NCBI GenBank assembly: GCA_016748015.1
Contig: JAAOMT010000760.1
Coordinates: forward strand, 725,400-789,399
From: Geosiphon pyriformis
Lineage: Eukaryota > Glomeromycota > Glomeromycetes > Archaeosporales > Geosiphonaceae
Direction: 5' to 3'
Length of the DNA: 64,000 nt
The translations under genes and the position numbers were made by a program. Shown one piece after another: positions 1 through 14,000 of this stretch (its first letter is position 1; each line of letters opens with the position of its first letter). The notes under the pieces were generated by a model. The model had not been told where the DNA came from, searched no databases, and was given only the letters and a program-made list of their open reading frames with translations.

Positions 1-303
1 ACGACGAAGAGGATTCTTGAAAAGCGTGTTGTTACTTTGAGTTTTTCGCAGTTGACCAAATTTGTTATTTGGGTTTTGGAGAAAATCCATAGGTTCTGAC
101 TCGAGGCTAGATCGTAAGCTAGACCTTGATGATTTGTTTGTTAAAAGACTACGCTTATATGATTGAAAATCATCCAAACTCTCTTGAATATCTATCGTCT
201 TTGTACTGTCTATGAATGATTGTGACTCGGAGAATTCACAGGTTGCTGGTAGAAAAGGTTCAACGGCAGAACTAAAGGCTGCCACTATTCTGGTGAAAGC
301 CAT
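1..303 (-). CDS. N-terminal part of an unrecognised protein (runs off left edge)
   Basis: An ATG at 303 opens 101 codons without a stop to the first base of the window, so the gene continues to the left. The peptide starts MAFTRIVAAFSSAVEP and then becomes Ser-rich (about residues 55-70, with repeats of the kind SSRSSLRSSLES) and Asn/Gln-rich, which suggests a disordered N-terminal region. Base composition is clearly less AT-rich than the flank at 304-800, which supports real coding sequence. No domain, signal peptide or membrane segment is visible and I do not recognise the family. A missed intron within this segment is possible. Confidence 0.55.
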   Translation of the reverse strand, partial: MAFTRIVAAFSSAVEPFLPATCEFSESQSFIDSTKTIDIQESLDDFQSYKRSLLTNKSSRSSLRSSLESEPMDFLQNPNNKFGQLRKTQSNNTLFKNPLRR

Positions 304-1488
304 TATATTGAAAGAAACAGACTGAAGAAAGATTTTTAAGGAAAAAAATGCAGGCAATGTAGATAAAAGAAATTTTTTTTAAAAATTGTTCTATCCCACA
401 GACTAAAAAGAAATTATTTTGATGGGCAGGGTGGGAAGTCAGCTAGCTTTATAGAATGGAGCTTTTTGCCCCTGAGTACTTTTTTGAAGTATGTAAGTAT
501 GTAAGTAGGCTGTAATGCGCCATCAATATAAATATACAGATTCATGTATAAATTTTTGACGGTGAAACGAGTTTTTGTAATCGAATTTTTTTTTTTTTTT
601 TTTACGATTAAAAGTAACATATTTGAAGCCTAACTTAATGTTAAAAAAAAAATTTTTTAATTGATATAAATATACATATTTAAATAGATTAAATAAATAA
701 ATATATTTTGAAACGTAAGGGGCGTTCAATGCTATATGAAAATCATCTATTGACAATAAACCAAATAGGAGCATACTAAATAAAATAAAAAAGATAACTT
801 TTACCCGGAAAAAGCAAAAAAGTGCATGCAGGCCGTTTGTGATCTAATTATAGATAATCGATTAAGAAAAATTTCTAGATCGGCTAATAGGTTCTTGAAA
901 TATATGATATTACCAAATACGGTAAATATTTTAATTAAACTTGCATATGATACGCGTGACATCATTTTTAAATATTAAATTTCATATGAACACATAACAA
1001 ATAACAATTTTTTTTTTTTTTTTTTACGATTTTCCATATATTATTATTTTTTTCAGAGAGCGCAATAAATCAAAAAGGTAACAAACAAATAAATTTTTAG
1101 AAATCCAAAATTTCAAAAAGGATCAAGTCACCTAATTTACCATGAATTTTTTCCAACTCATTTTTTTATTTGTATATTAACTTTTGAAGAAATAGCTCTG
1201 AAAATGATTAAAGTTTCTTTAAATTCTCTTTTTAAAAATTAAAATGATTTATAATTATTTTTGAATAAATCAAATTCCACAAAATTTAAGATTTTTTTTA
1301 TTTAAAATTTTTTTTTACTTTTGAAATAATGAATCAATTTGGCAATTAATATTATTATTTTAAAAGCTTTTATTATTTTATAATATATGTCGAAAAATCA
1401 ATCTTTTTAGAAATATTTATAGATTATATAGTTACCCAGAAAAGTTATTTAAAAAATAACTCGTAATCTTGCTTTTTGGTAAAAGCAA

Positions 1489-1524
1489 CAATTCAATTCA
1501 ATTCAATTTAATTTAATTTAATTC
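1489..1524. repeat. (TTCAA)n / (TTTAA)n pentanucleotide tract
   Basis: Consecutive pentamers change from TTCAA to TTTAA part-way along, consistent with C-to-T substitution spreading within a pentanucleotide microsatellite. Confidence 0.8.
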
Positions 1525-2434
1525 AGTTTTTTTTTTTGGCAACAAAAAATAAGGTTGAATTGCTTATTTTGGAATCAAAAATTTTTTATTTTATATATTG
1601 ATGTTGATAATCAATTTAATTTTCTAAATAAATCTTATAAATTTTATAAATTTTTAATTAAAATAGGATTTGAATATTAAAATGAACATTCTAAACTTAA
1701 AATGTGATAAATTTAGAATTTTTATTTATATATATAGATTTATATGCAAGTAAAAAAATTATTAATTTGATATGAAATAGTAATAATTACAAATTAAATT
1801 AAAAAAATTGGATATTTTAATTTCTATAAGTGTTTGTGAATTTTTAGAAAGAAATTTATTTTTAAATATTTATTATTTAAGATTTTAATTTAAAAATTTT
1901 TTTTTTATAGAAATATTCATTTTAAATTAATTAAATAATGAACTAATTAAATAATAATAATAAACCAAATAAATATATATTTCGAAATATATTTAAAAAA
2001 ATTGTAGAAAAATTTCACAATATAATAAATTATTTTTCAGAATTATTTATGAGAATATTTAGAAAACCTAAATTCTAAAGTCTTTTCTTGATTATTTTTG
2101 GGATACTATGTTTTTTTTATTTATAAAGAAATTTAAGCAAGGGAACGAAAATTTTGAATAAATTAATTGGATCAAAAATATTTTCAAATATAATTTGTTA
2201 ATATTCAAAAGTTAAATACGTACAAAAACTTAAAATATATTTGTCTTTCATGTATTGAATAAATTTTTGCATATTAATTTAAAGAATAATAACTCTGAAA
2301 ATTTTCATTTAATGAATTAGCGTAAAATTTAATATTGAATCCCTAATCTGACAATAAATCGCAATATGATTAAATTGAGCGGATTCTTGTTTTGAAAATT
2401 TGATAAAATATCTCTATTGTACCATATTAATAGT

Positions 2435-2674
<240 letters not shown>

Positions 2675-3892
2675 TACAAAGGTGAATGTCTCTGTTAAGA
2701 GATTAAGAATTAAAGTTTTATCAATAATAACTTGTTCATATTATTGAAACTTTCAGAAAACCCTTTAACAATAATAAAATTGTTTTATTCAATGAACACA
2801 ATTGAACATCCAAGTTATAAGGGTCATATAAATTACATGAGTCAGAGTCAGGGTTGGCATATTTTTAAACCTATTACTAAATTACTTGCATTTAGAAAAT
2901 TGTTTCGAAAGCGCACGAAAATTCAACTTTCACAAAACCTCTTTAATCCTCAATCGTTTATACCAATAGTTTCAAGTAAATAAGAGTAATATTTTATTCT
3001 TGAGCTTATTTCATTAAGGTTTTTTTGCAGGATGCTTTCACTTGATTGAAGGTCTAAAATTCCCTAATAAGCTAAAAAAAGTACACTTTTTTATAATATA
3101 TAAAATACCGAATTTGTAAAAAAATTTTTGGACACAGAATTAGACAATAATGTCTCACGAACGGTTTTACTTCCTTGAAGGACCCTCTAGAATTCTAAAT
3201 TTTTGGTAGAATTCATTTTTTTGAAAAAAAAAAATTAAATTACTAAAGAGTTTTTTAAATTTTTCCTTATTTCATCAATTCATTTGTCTCATTATGGTTT
3301 TTCAAAGTCTGAATAAGTCAAAGAATGATTTATAAATAAAAAAAATAGAATTCGAATATTTTTTATTAGTTTATCAGATAATGAGAAAATAATAATTGAT
3401 GCAAATCATGAACCAGTTAGTTAGTTGTGATAAGTAAAGTTTTTCCTCTGATGATTATTGGTGTATTTGGGAAGCATAAAATTTACACAATCTTTCTAAA
3501 TTAATCTTGATTAGTTGATAAAGTTTCAATGGCACATGATCTTTTGCGACACGTCATGCATCAATATAAGATTTAAATCCCTACAAAAATTAGAGTCATC
3601 TTTTAGTTCTCCGTGATTGGTTTGGTCTTACCGCCCCGTTTCGAAAGTAGTTGATAGGTCAAAGGATAGTGAGACGAATAACGGAATTTTTTTTACCAGA
3701 GGTTTGCCGATAAAAAGAGTGTAAATTGAGATTCGACAACTATTTTGCCATGTTTTTTAAAGCGTAGTAAATTGTAACCGTCAACTGATAAAATGGTTCA
3801 AACAATGATTATGAAATTAAATGGTCATTGAGAAAAATCAATAAAAAATTATATTTTCATTAAATTCTAGCCCAAAAACTAATTTAAAAAAA

Positions 3893-3911
3893 TTATATAT
3901 ATATATATATA
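3893..3911. repeat. (TA)n tract
   Basis: Short alternating TA dinucleotide run, close to the tetranucleotide repeat at 3961. Confidence 0.8.
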
Positions 3912-3958
3912 GAATAGTTTTACTTCTTGAAACATAATATATATATTTCTCTCTTTTT

Positions 3959-3960
<2 letters not shown>

Positions 3961-3994
<34 letters not shown>

Positions 3995-4003
3995 AATTAA
4001 TTA
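3961..4003. repeat. (TTGA)n tetranucleotide microsatellite
   Basis: About eight TTGA units grading into TTAA units at the right end. Confidence 0.95.
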
Positions 4004-4628
4004 GACGGAAAATCTTTTGCCTTGTAATATGATATTTAACCATAAATCATCAAAAATCTCCCCACATGGTATTTGATTGTACAAGTGAATATTGATCTGA
4101 TGGCAGTTTTTCCATTAAAAGATTCAAATTTATCAAAAAACCGGCTTTTTTAAAAGTAGACTAGACATTTTTTATGACTGCATTAATTAATTCATATATT
4201 GCATAGTTTTCTTTAAAGGTAAAAATTTCCTCATTCCATTGACATTCCTATTTAATTTGAAAGGTTTGTAACATATCGAAAATTTTCAATGTAGAAAAAA
4301 GAAAATTCTTTGCAAAAAAAAAAAATCTCCAAACAGATTTTAATATTTTTTAGATTAAACTATTAAAATAAGTTGAATAAAGGTTCAAAGTATAAAATTA
4401 TTAGATTCAAAAAAAAATTCTATATTGAGTTTAGACAATTTATATTTGAAAATTCTAAATACTTGAAAACAAAGCACAGGAAATTTAAATATTTCGCATC
4501 TTGGATTCAATTCTTATAGACTATTATTCTTAACGAAAAAAAATATATATATATTGAATTAAGATAATAAAATGTCAAAGAATATTTTTATTTCGCATCT
4601 ATTTCAGTTGTGTTAATTTTTTGAAAAA

Positions 4629-4671
4629 ATTTAATTTAATTTAATTTGATTTGATTTGATTTGATTTGATC
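4629..4671. repeat. (TTTAA)n to (TTTGA)n pentanucleotide tract
   Basis: Roughly eight 5-bp units, the left ones TTTAA and the right ones TTTGA, ending at a TTTGATCAAA boundary. Confidence 0.9.
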
Positions 4672-5234
4672 AAACCCTTATTTTGAAAAAGTTGTGAGGA
4701 TTTTTTCTTTGGTATATTCATTAAAACTTCAGTTCAAAATGTAACAATAAAATTATATACAAACTATATATGAGAAACTGCATATTATGGATATTAAATA
4801 TTAAGAATTTTTAGAATTAGATAAATTATTTTTTTCTTTCATGAATTGAAGAACTGTGACGTGTGAAGAATTTTCAACTTTTTTCATGAAATATTTTTTC
4901 AATTTCAAAATAGTTTATTATAAATTTTAAAATTGATAAAAAATTTAAATTATTTTTTTTTCCAAAAGTAAAAATAGAAATTCATTATTTTATTTAATTT
5001 TATTATAATTGTTTTATTATAATTGTTTTTAACTAAAAACTCTTAAGACTACAAAAATCGTTAGTTAATAGAATTAAACTTTTAATTGTAAGCATTCAGT
5101 TGATACAAAATATTATATAAGTTTTTTAGTAAATTAATTCATCTTCCAATAATTTTTTTTGAAATTATCAAAAGAAAGTAAATGAATTAAAAAATTTATA
5201 AATTAAAAATTTTTGATTAATTTGCGGATTAACT

Positions 5235-5260
5235 CCCCCCCCCCCCACTCCCCACTCCCC
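5235..5260. repeat. C-rich homopolymer and CCCCA repeat
   Basis: A run of twelve C followed by CTCCCCA-type units. It is a conspicuous GC-rich island in an otherwise AT-dominated spacer. Confidence 0.9.
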
Positions 5261-6015
5261 AAGCATATTGGAATTTTAATACATAATTCATGACGTGTCG
5301 TTTACAGCATTGTTTAGACCCTGCATATGTGTTGAATTATTATATAAGATATACTCTTGATAATCTACATTTTACATATTAAAATCAAAAGTAAATCCTT
5401 TCTTGGTCATAGCAACAAAAAAATTCATTTTTAGACTAGGTCAATAATCTTTTAAAGTAGAAAACATTCACATAATTTCATTAGAATTAATGAAATCATA
5501 GTATCACCACCATAAAAAGATTCTATAAAGAACGAAATGACTGAATGATGCTAACTAAAATTATCAGCTGTGTTAAAAATTTTCTACCAAGAATAACCTG
5601 AAACAATATTCCTATCATTGAAGTGAGTGTAACTAAAAATAAAAAATAAAAAAATTCTCTAAAGAATAATTTATTTGTGTCACTTTCAAAATCGATAAAA
5701 ATTCTTGCCTAATTCGAATGCTTTGGAAGAGAGTTTGAGACAAAATTCAAAAGATGCAAATTTTTACCCACGTCTGCATAATGATATTCCGTCTTTCTGA
5801 AATTTTGTTTTTAATATGTATTAATAATAATTTAACTAGGGACCTTGCAGAAAAATAAGAAAAGTTTATTTTTCATCCCTTTTTATAACAATATAACCCA
5901 ATAATTTATTCATTTCAAAATGAATCGATTTGTAAGAGAATCTTCCAAAAAGAATTTATTTTCAGGTAAGGTTTAGGAATTTCTGAAATTTTACTAGTAT
6001 TATTATTGTTGTTAT

Positions 6016-6082
6016 TATTTTTGTTTTTGTTTTTGTTTTAGTTTTAGTTTTTGTTTTTGTTTTTGTTTTTGTTTTGTTTTTT
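6016..6082. repeat. (TTTTTG)n / T-G rich tract
   Basis: Roughly ten TTTTTG hexamers with a few TTTTAG variants; purely pyrimidine/G on the plus strand. A short TTATTA run precedes it at about 5999. Confidence 0.9.
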
Positions 6083-8584
6083 AAGAATTATATTCTAAAA
6101 AAAGGTTATTTTTAGTGATATAAGCAAACGTAATTTTTAAAAAATCTAATGTATGAAAAATCCTTTAATTTAATTTAATTACTTTTTAATTAATATTGAA
6201 AAATATAATTTCATATATTAAAAATTTCGTCAAAAAATATTTATTTTCCAAACTCTTTTTAAAATTTTAATTTAGCGTGTCCAAACGTTTATATCTTTGA
6301 TGTAAAATTTAGATATTTAAAACATGAAAAATAAAATATCTATTTTAATTTCTTTAATATTCTCATGTCTTATTCATAAAAGGATAAAAGATTATTTATT
6401 ATCGTTGTCACATGCTTTTATAGTACAAAATATTGGGAAACCTATTACATTTTAGCATTTAGATGAATCCTCGAATCAAATCATTTAGTTTTCAAGAATT
6501 AAAAAACAAAATTTTACTTTAAAAATTTTTATGTCTCGTGTCAGATTATAAAAGAATTTAGAAAAGGATAATGAAAGGTACATTTAAAATATATTTTTTG
6601 TTTTGCAAAACAAAAAATATCTGAAATTTTCTAATTGTTTAAAAATTCAGTTCACACATCAAATTACATAATTTTTTTTATAATTTTTTTTTTTACTTTT
6701 ATAAACTAGTATTCCATTGCCATTTTCAGTGCGTAATAAAAACCTGGAGCTGCTTGTAATGAATGATTTGAACAAAATATTTTGTTAAAATTTAATTTAA
6801 ATTGAAAAAAAAAATATAATTTTGCCATCATATTTCTACAAAAAATTGATATTCATAATAAAAATTTGGGAAATCCAGAGATTTGACGGTCTTTTAAAAG
6901 ATTTTATTCAACAGAAATTATTAATCCTCTTCATATTTTTTTTGGTATAAAAACATACTTCAAAGCAAGCTAAAATTAATTAATTAATAATTCGTTCTTG
7001 TACTTTTTTCTTAGAATTGAGATAAATAACTTCAGTATTATATGTCATGATTTCTAAACTTTTCTTTTAAAAATCATTTATTTTGGCAGAGAACACAATA
7101 ATTATCTCAATTAAAAACTTAAGCCTTTCACGATTGCTAAACCACAATCTTTTTTCAAATATCATTTATTAAAAAGTTCTCTTTATTATCCAAGTTGTAA
7201 AATCTTTAAAAAGTGTTTATCATTTAAATAGGATGAAGTTTCATTACGAAATTGAAATCAGAAATCGAAAATTAATAAAAGTAAAATTCATTGCCTCTAC
7301 CAATATTATAGTATGACTCATATTTCGAGTGATTATAACCTTAAATTTGGTCAAATTATTAGATGAACCTTTTTTTTTTTTTTTCATAAATTACTTCCAA
7401 ATATAACTAATTTTAAATTGGCCGGATATTGTTAATTAATCACGTGTTTAACACATATCCCCGTATAATTTGAGCTCTTGCATGGGAAGAGGTGTCTCCC
7501 GTGCTGTATGGGTTTCAATCAATAAAAATTAGTTTTTAATTTAAAAAACTTGTTATAATTGCTTAGAAGAATTCAAACATTTTGATTCACACTTTTTATT
7601 TATTTTTTAACTAGTACATTTATTAGTTTTTATTGAAATATTTTTATTTTTAAATTCAGAATTTCTTTAAGTATCAATATATTTATCGAATTTGAAAAAG
7701 ATATCAATAAATAAATTTCTCACATTGAAAGGGAATCTTTTGACGTCCGTTTGTGAATTTCAAAAAAAAATTAGCCAGTAAAAATTTCAAAAAAAATTTA
7801 TCAAATGTCCAAAAATAAGATGATATATTTCAAGATTGCTATTCATTTGGTGGTTACAACGCTAAGTTTATTAATATACAAAAAAATATAAAAACTAATG
7901 GGCATATCCTCGTGAATAAAATTTCTAAAATATAGAAAAATTAATATTATTTGCAATTATTCTAATTAAAATATTTTTAGCTAATGAAAATTTGGGAATA
8001 ACCAAAATTTTTCATTTTTGGCTTTATTAGCCAATAAACCTTGATATATTATTCTATAGCAAAATACTAAAAATTTAATTTAATATTTAACAAAAATTAA
8101 ATTTTTATGATTTATTTATTTATTTAGGAAAATTTTAATCTCACGTTCAAGTTACAAAAAAAAACATTACAAAAAGCTGTCATCAACCTTATTTTTACTC
8201 AAAAAAAAAAGATGTTCATATTTGAAAATAAACTTTTAAAATTTTATATATGACAATTTGCTGAAATATTACATAAAAACTAGTATTAGATGCACTAAAT
8301 GGTAATTGAAAAAATATGGGTAATCAAAATAGATTGTACTTCATAATTACTCTGATTTTTTTGGTAAATAAAATTCATCCCATTTTATTTTTAAATAAAT
8401 AATTCAATTCTTATTACATTTTAAAATAGTAATTTTAATTAAATTTCTGGATTTAAGAATTAAAATAGGCAATTTAAATAAATAAAATATCTACCAAAAT
8501 AGCAATTGCATTGATTTCGGTAATAAGGTCCAATCAATTTATAGTAATATTGGAGAAAAAATCATAATTATTTCGATTTTTCTC

Positions 8585-10039
8585 CTAAAAAATTTTCTTG
8601 AGAGGAAGCGACGAACAATCCCCCATGGTTACACCAAAATATGGCCCAACATGAACAAAATTCTTTTGCAGCTTTTTAATTGATTGGCCAGCATTACACT
8701 CCTTGAAAAATTTAAAAAAAATTAAGACTCAAATTCAATTAAACTATTCTCTCAATTTAATGACAAATTTATTTTAGAAACCTGATTTTCTCCTGTCATC
8801 CCATGGTGTGGAAAGAATGTTTCATTGGATACTCCAACTTGTCGTGGTGCCTTTCCATTATAATCAAAACCTTGACATTCCCAAATATTAAACTCAGTTG
8901 GACAGTCACACGATTCTCCTGGAACTATCCAGATTTCAAGTTCATGGTGCATCACAGTTTCCTTCTCTAATTTAGATTTCGGAAAGTGAGGAACATGATC
9001 TTTGAAATATGTTACTCTTCTGATATCTAGAAATTTATTAATCAAACGAGCAAAATATTTGTTTCCGACTCTAGGAGCCCCAAATGTGGTAGCTCGTACT
9101 TGAAAATCGAGAAACTTGTTATTTATGTAGGATTCTAGTTGCCAGGTAATGGCGGCGATAGTTGCGAGTGCTTTAATAAAATCGAGAATAGCATTTGTCA
9201 AACGTGGTTAACTTTCAATTTTATAATTTCTTGAGAGAAAGAGATCTAAAACATACCACCACCAGTGCCCCATCCAGTAAAATGGATCATTTTTGGAATA
9301 GAGTTCATACGTTTTTTAATAATTGCTTCAATGATTGGAAAAAAGTTATTCTTTAACTCAAGAAATCCTTTTTGCCATAATTCTGCTACTCGAATGACTG
9401 GTTCTGGTTTTAACCCATTTACTTGAAATGTGGTCATTAAAGGTTTCCAGGCTGCCCATTCAGACCTAGTCCAGATGAATCCTACATAAATATATAAAAG
9501 AATATGAGCTAGTTTTTAAATGAAATGTTCCAAGAATTCGTCATGTCACTACCTCCAAAAGCAATAATATATTCTTCGCCAAAAACTATAGTCGCTAAAA
9601 TTATCCAAAAATTTCGGGTAAATAATGATTTAAACAAAAATATTCGGAAAGTTAAAAACTTGTGAAAGAATATTCTGTAAATTTAACCTGTAAAATCCTT
9701 CCCTTTTCTCCCACAAAAGGCTTGATTTGCTGATACGGCGATCTCATTGAGGTCAAGGGTGGTGTCAGGATTGAACGGTTTTTTGGGTGGAGATTGAGAC
9801 GATCGTTGTTTCAAACCATTTTTCCAACTGGTCAAATCAAGATAATTTAGTGTTGAATTTAATTTTTTAAGATACAAATGAGCGGCATATTTTGAAGGTG
9901 TTTTATGTTTTTTACCCTTCGGAAATGGGGTAAATTTTGAAAAAAAGATTATATAAATAAGAATAAGAAATAAAAGGAACATTAAAAGTATTTGATTGAA
10001 AATATATTTTTTCTTGCGATTCATCATCTTGTGATGCAC
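8585..10039 (-). CDS. Class 3 lipase-like alpha/beta hydrolase with the catalytic Ser replaced by Gly
   Basis: Five exons join in one frame: 10039-9688, 9594-9553, 9481-9257, 9170-8782 and 8701-8585 (1125 bp, 374 aa), all introns GT-AG. Residues 14-33 form one hydrophobic segment after a Lys-rich start, so the protein is probably a signal-anchored membrane or secreted enzyme. The lipase core follows: strand ATIVFGEEYIIAFGG, then the nucleophile-elbow region FTGWGTGGALATIAA (residues 199-213), TFGAPRVGNK (235-244), the acid region YFKDHVPHFP (Asp264) and a late His353 in VHVGPYFG. Active members have GHSLGG; here the motif is G-W-G-T-G-G, so residue 203 is Gly, not Ser. Asp and His are kept. 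The frame is intact, so this looks like a maintained pseudoenzyme or one with an altered mechanism rather than a dead gene. The start could also be Met5 or Met6. Confidence 0.85.
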
Positions 10040-10588
10040 GATTTCAAATCACATCTCAAGCTATTTCTAATTATTTACTCTTATAATCTAAATCCCTTAT
10101 TTATAATCGTGAATTTTTTATTTGTATTCTCTTAAAGAAAGTAAACTAATTTGTACTACATGTATATCGACCCTTATCTCTTGAAAGTGCATCCAATCGG
10201 TTTCTTCCTGCTTTCTAGCATCATTGAATATTTTCTATTTTTCATTCTATATAGTCCGAATTAGATTTGTATTTAATTCAGGAAAATAATATTAAAATTT
10301 TAGAGGAGTCTATATATTCCTCTAAGAAATTTTCTCTTGATAAAAGATAGGTTATAGAGCGTTATATTTATTTGTTAGGAACTAATTTCTTTATTGAGAT
10401 AAAATATTATTTGTTATACTTGGATAAATCAAGTAATAAAACATGGCAATTCTGTAAAAGTTTAACGAATATAAAACTACGGTAAAATATTTTTTTTATC
10501 GTAATACGCAACTTATATCTCCCCAAATATTTTGTTTATCGAAATTATCTTGATTCATTTCAAAAACCCCTTTCTCTCTTGCAATTTT
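10040..10588. other. Intergenic region upstream of the lipase-like gene
   Basis: AT-rich, no coding frame. It should hold the promoter of the minus-strand lipase-like gene; no individual element can be named with confidence. Confidence 0.5.
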
Positions 10589-11032
10589 ATGACCACAACT
10601 AGAGCAAAGAGCAAAAAAGAAGCAACCCCTATTTTTTCTATATTTTTTAACAGTACAACCACCCAAAAAGCTCTTTCAAATGTAGAAACAGCTAGAAACC
10701 ATTTTGTAGAGGCACTTTCCTTAAATAATACAGACACAAAGCAGTTATTGGCTGCTAAAAGAGCTCTTTTTTGACTTTTAGTAGAAGTTTTTCTTCATTC
10801 AAGATCTATTTAAAGTGCCACACCAGAAACAGTTTTAGTTTTATTGCTACTATTGCCAAAAGCCTTAGGTCTTAAACCACAAACCAGTAGTAAAGCTACT
10901 GTTTTCTCTTCTTTCTTCTCTTATTGCTATCCAGATGACAAAAAGACCAAAACAGTCAAAAATCAATCTCTTTTCTCTCTGAACAAACTTGAGGCCAATT
11001 TCTTTAAGCTATCAAAAAATAGTGTTTTTTAG
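10589..11032 (+). mobile_element. LINE ORF1 N-terminal fragment (copy A)
   Basis: From the ATG at 10589 the plus strand reads MTTTRAKSKKEATPIF..., stops at 10774, and similar coding resumes in another frame (LGLKPQTSSKATVFSSFFSY..., 10844-11032). It aligns by eye, start to start, with the ORF1 at 56659 (shared KSKK, then KALS-V-E-A and a following Asn-rich stretch). Both belong to a gag-like ORF1 of non-LTR retrotransposons common in Rhizophagus-type genomes (family recognised from memory). The copy is truncated and broken by stops, and no ORF2 follows. Confidence 0.65.
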
Positions 11033-14000
11033 TGTCTTTTAGAGCGTTATTTTTAATTTTAAGTCGGTTTTTTTTTTTGTAAAAATAAAACATTAGCTTT
11101 TTTTAGTATTTTTGCTAATTCTATAGCATCAGTATCAATTAGAGTTTTTAATTTTTTTGTTGTTATAAACAACAGTGTTTTTTCTGTTTCAAACAATACA
11201 GTAACAATAGGTTGGTTAAACCTGTAATTAATCAACATTTGACTGTATTGTTTGATATTGTTATGGTTAAAGGTTGTAGTTTTTATTATTTATTATATGT
11301 ATTAATATATATAATTAGCCATTTTATTTTTAAATAGTAATTATTGACCCAATTATTAACTTGATTGTTAATTTAGTTATTAAACTATTTATTAACTTGA
11401 TTATTAACTTAATTGTTATTTTGATTGCTAATTTGGTTATTAATTCTTTTTAATAACTATATAAGCAATGTCTTTTTTAGACATAAAAAAAAATATTATT
11501 TAATTAAAGTCTGATTTTCTATTTTTTTTTATTACTTATTTATTTACTTTATTTTCAATTATTTTATATTTTTGTAATATGAATTATCTGTTAATATTCA
11601 CATATATTTTTTTTAATTAATATTGTTAAAATTATTTAAAAAGCCCATTTGCTTGCTTTTGCGATTTATTAAATTAAAAATCACAATAATATCTGTTATG
11701 AATTCTAAAAATTTGCTAAGTAAAACATAAAACAATATTAACAATATTAATTTATTGACAATTATAAACTATTTTTTTATCTTCAGATTTTTTAAAAAAA
11801 ATTGTGATTGTAATTTTGAGACCATTAAATTTTACCGATTTAATTTACATTTTTAATTGAAATTTTTATTATTATTTTTAATAGTTATTTTTATATTTAT
11901 TAGCTTATTATTTTAATTTGTAATATATTAAATAAATTTTAATTAATATATTACCAGTTTTAAAAACAAAACAAGTTATATTTTCAACATGTAACTTTAT
12001 TTAATCATTTTATAAAGTCACCTAATTACAAAAATTGAAGTTTTTTTGGTTTTTTGAAAGCACATTAGTTTTAATAGTATTTTAAAAAAAATACTAATTA
12101 ACAAAGATTTTTAAATAGATAATTTTTATTTTTGTATTTAATATTATTGTGAAAATTAAATTAATTTATATTAAAACTTTTCTTTACTTTTTATATGTTT
12201 ATTAATAATAAATTGGTTACAAAAAACAGTATTAGGTTTTTATATAAATTTGTATTTCAAAGTTTTTTTTTGAATATTATTATGAAAATTAAGTCTGCTA
12301 ATTTTTTTGTTATTTTTAAGATTGCAAAAAAATTTTTGGTTTCTGTTTTTATTTAAATATTTTTACTAATAGCATCAAATATACTTTTGAAATTTTTGGT
12401 AAAATTTTTAAATCTTACTAGTTTATAATAATATAGTATTGTTTATTTTAAAACTTTTAAAGTTTTTAAAGCTGTTTTTGCTTACAAGTTGGTTATTAAA
12501 AAGCAGTGTTGAAATTCTTAAATAATTGTTTTTATTTATATTGTTTTTAATGCTATTATACTTTAAAAGAAGTTATATTTGATGAAAATTTTAAATATAA
12601 GTGCCGTTATAAATACCAAAGTTTAGATTTTTTAGCTTTTAACTATGAAAGTTTTTTGTTAAATCTTTAATTAATTTTAATATTCTTAATACTTGGATTG
12701 TTAATTTGATATATTATATGCCAAAGCTGCTGTTTTTGGTTTTTATTTTGTAATACTTCTAAATATTATTGTTAAATTAAAACTGATTTTTTTAATTTTA
12801 ATTATATAAGTTGTTTTAGCTGTTGTTTAATCTATTAGCTTTTTAATAAATATAGTTTTTTTTCGTTAATTGTAAAAAAAATCTTGATCTAATGGTAGAT
12901 AACTAAATATTTTCTTAAAAAAGCAAATTGGTAATATAATTAACTTTGTTGGTAATATATTTAAAATTTTTATTGAATTTAAAAAAAATTTAAAAAAAAT
13001 TTGGTGTTGGTTTTTTAATAATAAAGATACAAACAATAATGTAAATATTTTTGTAAGCAAAAGCATATTCAATTAATTAATAATTTTTTGAGCTTTTCAA
13101 AATTCTAAAATTAAAAAAAGTGAGAAAGAAACCAGATTGCAATTGGATGAATTTTTTAAGAATGTTGATTATTTAAATAGTTATATTAACAAAATAAAAG
13201 CACAAAGTTTGTTTTTTTTATTCAATCCAAGATAATTTTAATTGACTTAAATAATTAATCATGTATTGTATATAGCATAATTTAAATATAATGTATAATA
13301 ATTGAGTAGTATAAAAATAGTTATTAATTAAATTACATTATATATTTTAAACAATTATTTAATATTAAACATAATTGAAAAATAAATTACTTATTTCAAG
13401 TTTTACAAAAATGTTATTCCTTTTTAATTATTAAATATTTTAAACTTAATAAAATCTTTGAATTAATTTTTTTAATATTATACTTATTTTGAAATATATT
13501 AATTTTAGTTAAAAATAAGACTGTAATTAAAAATTTTTACTTGAATTTTTTCGCGAATTTTGAAAAATTAGTTTTAAAATAATAATCAAAATAATAATAA
13601 TAATAATAATAATAGTAATAATAATAAATTTGGTAAAGAAAAATTTGTAATAATTACAAAAAACATAACTTGAAAACTGCAAATTTATTAAAAATTAAAA
13701 TAAAAAAATACCATTTTTAATCTGTGTAAAAGTAAAATAATTAATATTTACAAAAATATAAGAATTTAACAACATTAAGTTTTTCATAGTAGTAATAATA
13801 ACATTAAAACTGGTTTTGATGTATATTTTAAAAAAAACTTTGACTTCTAATCTAAGACAAAAAAAAACGCTTTTAAAACAGCTAAAAGCTCCTTTGCAAC
13901 AGAAATATTTAAAAAAGATGATTTTACAATATTTTGTCTAACTGTCTTTATAATTAAAAACTTTTTGGATTATAGCACTTTTAATTATTATAAAGTTGCT

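Noticed and set aside
7430-7520. Less AT-rich stretch considered as a small RNA gene
   Set aside because: No tRNA A/B-box pair or stable fold could be identified by eye.
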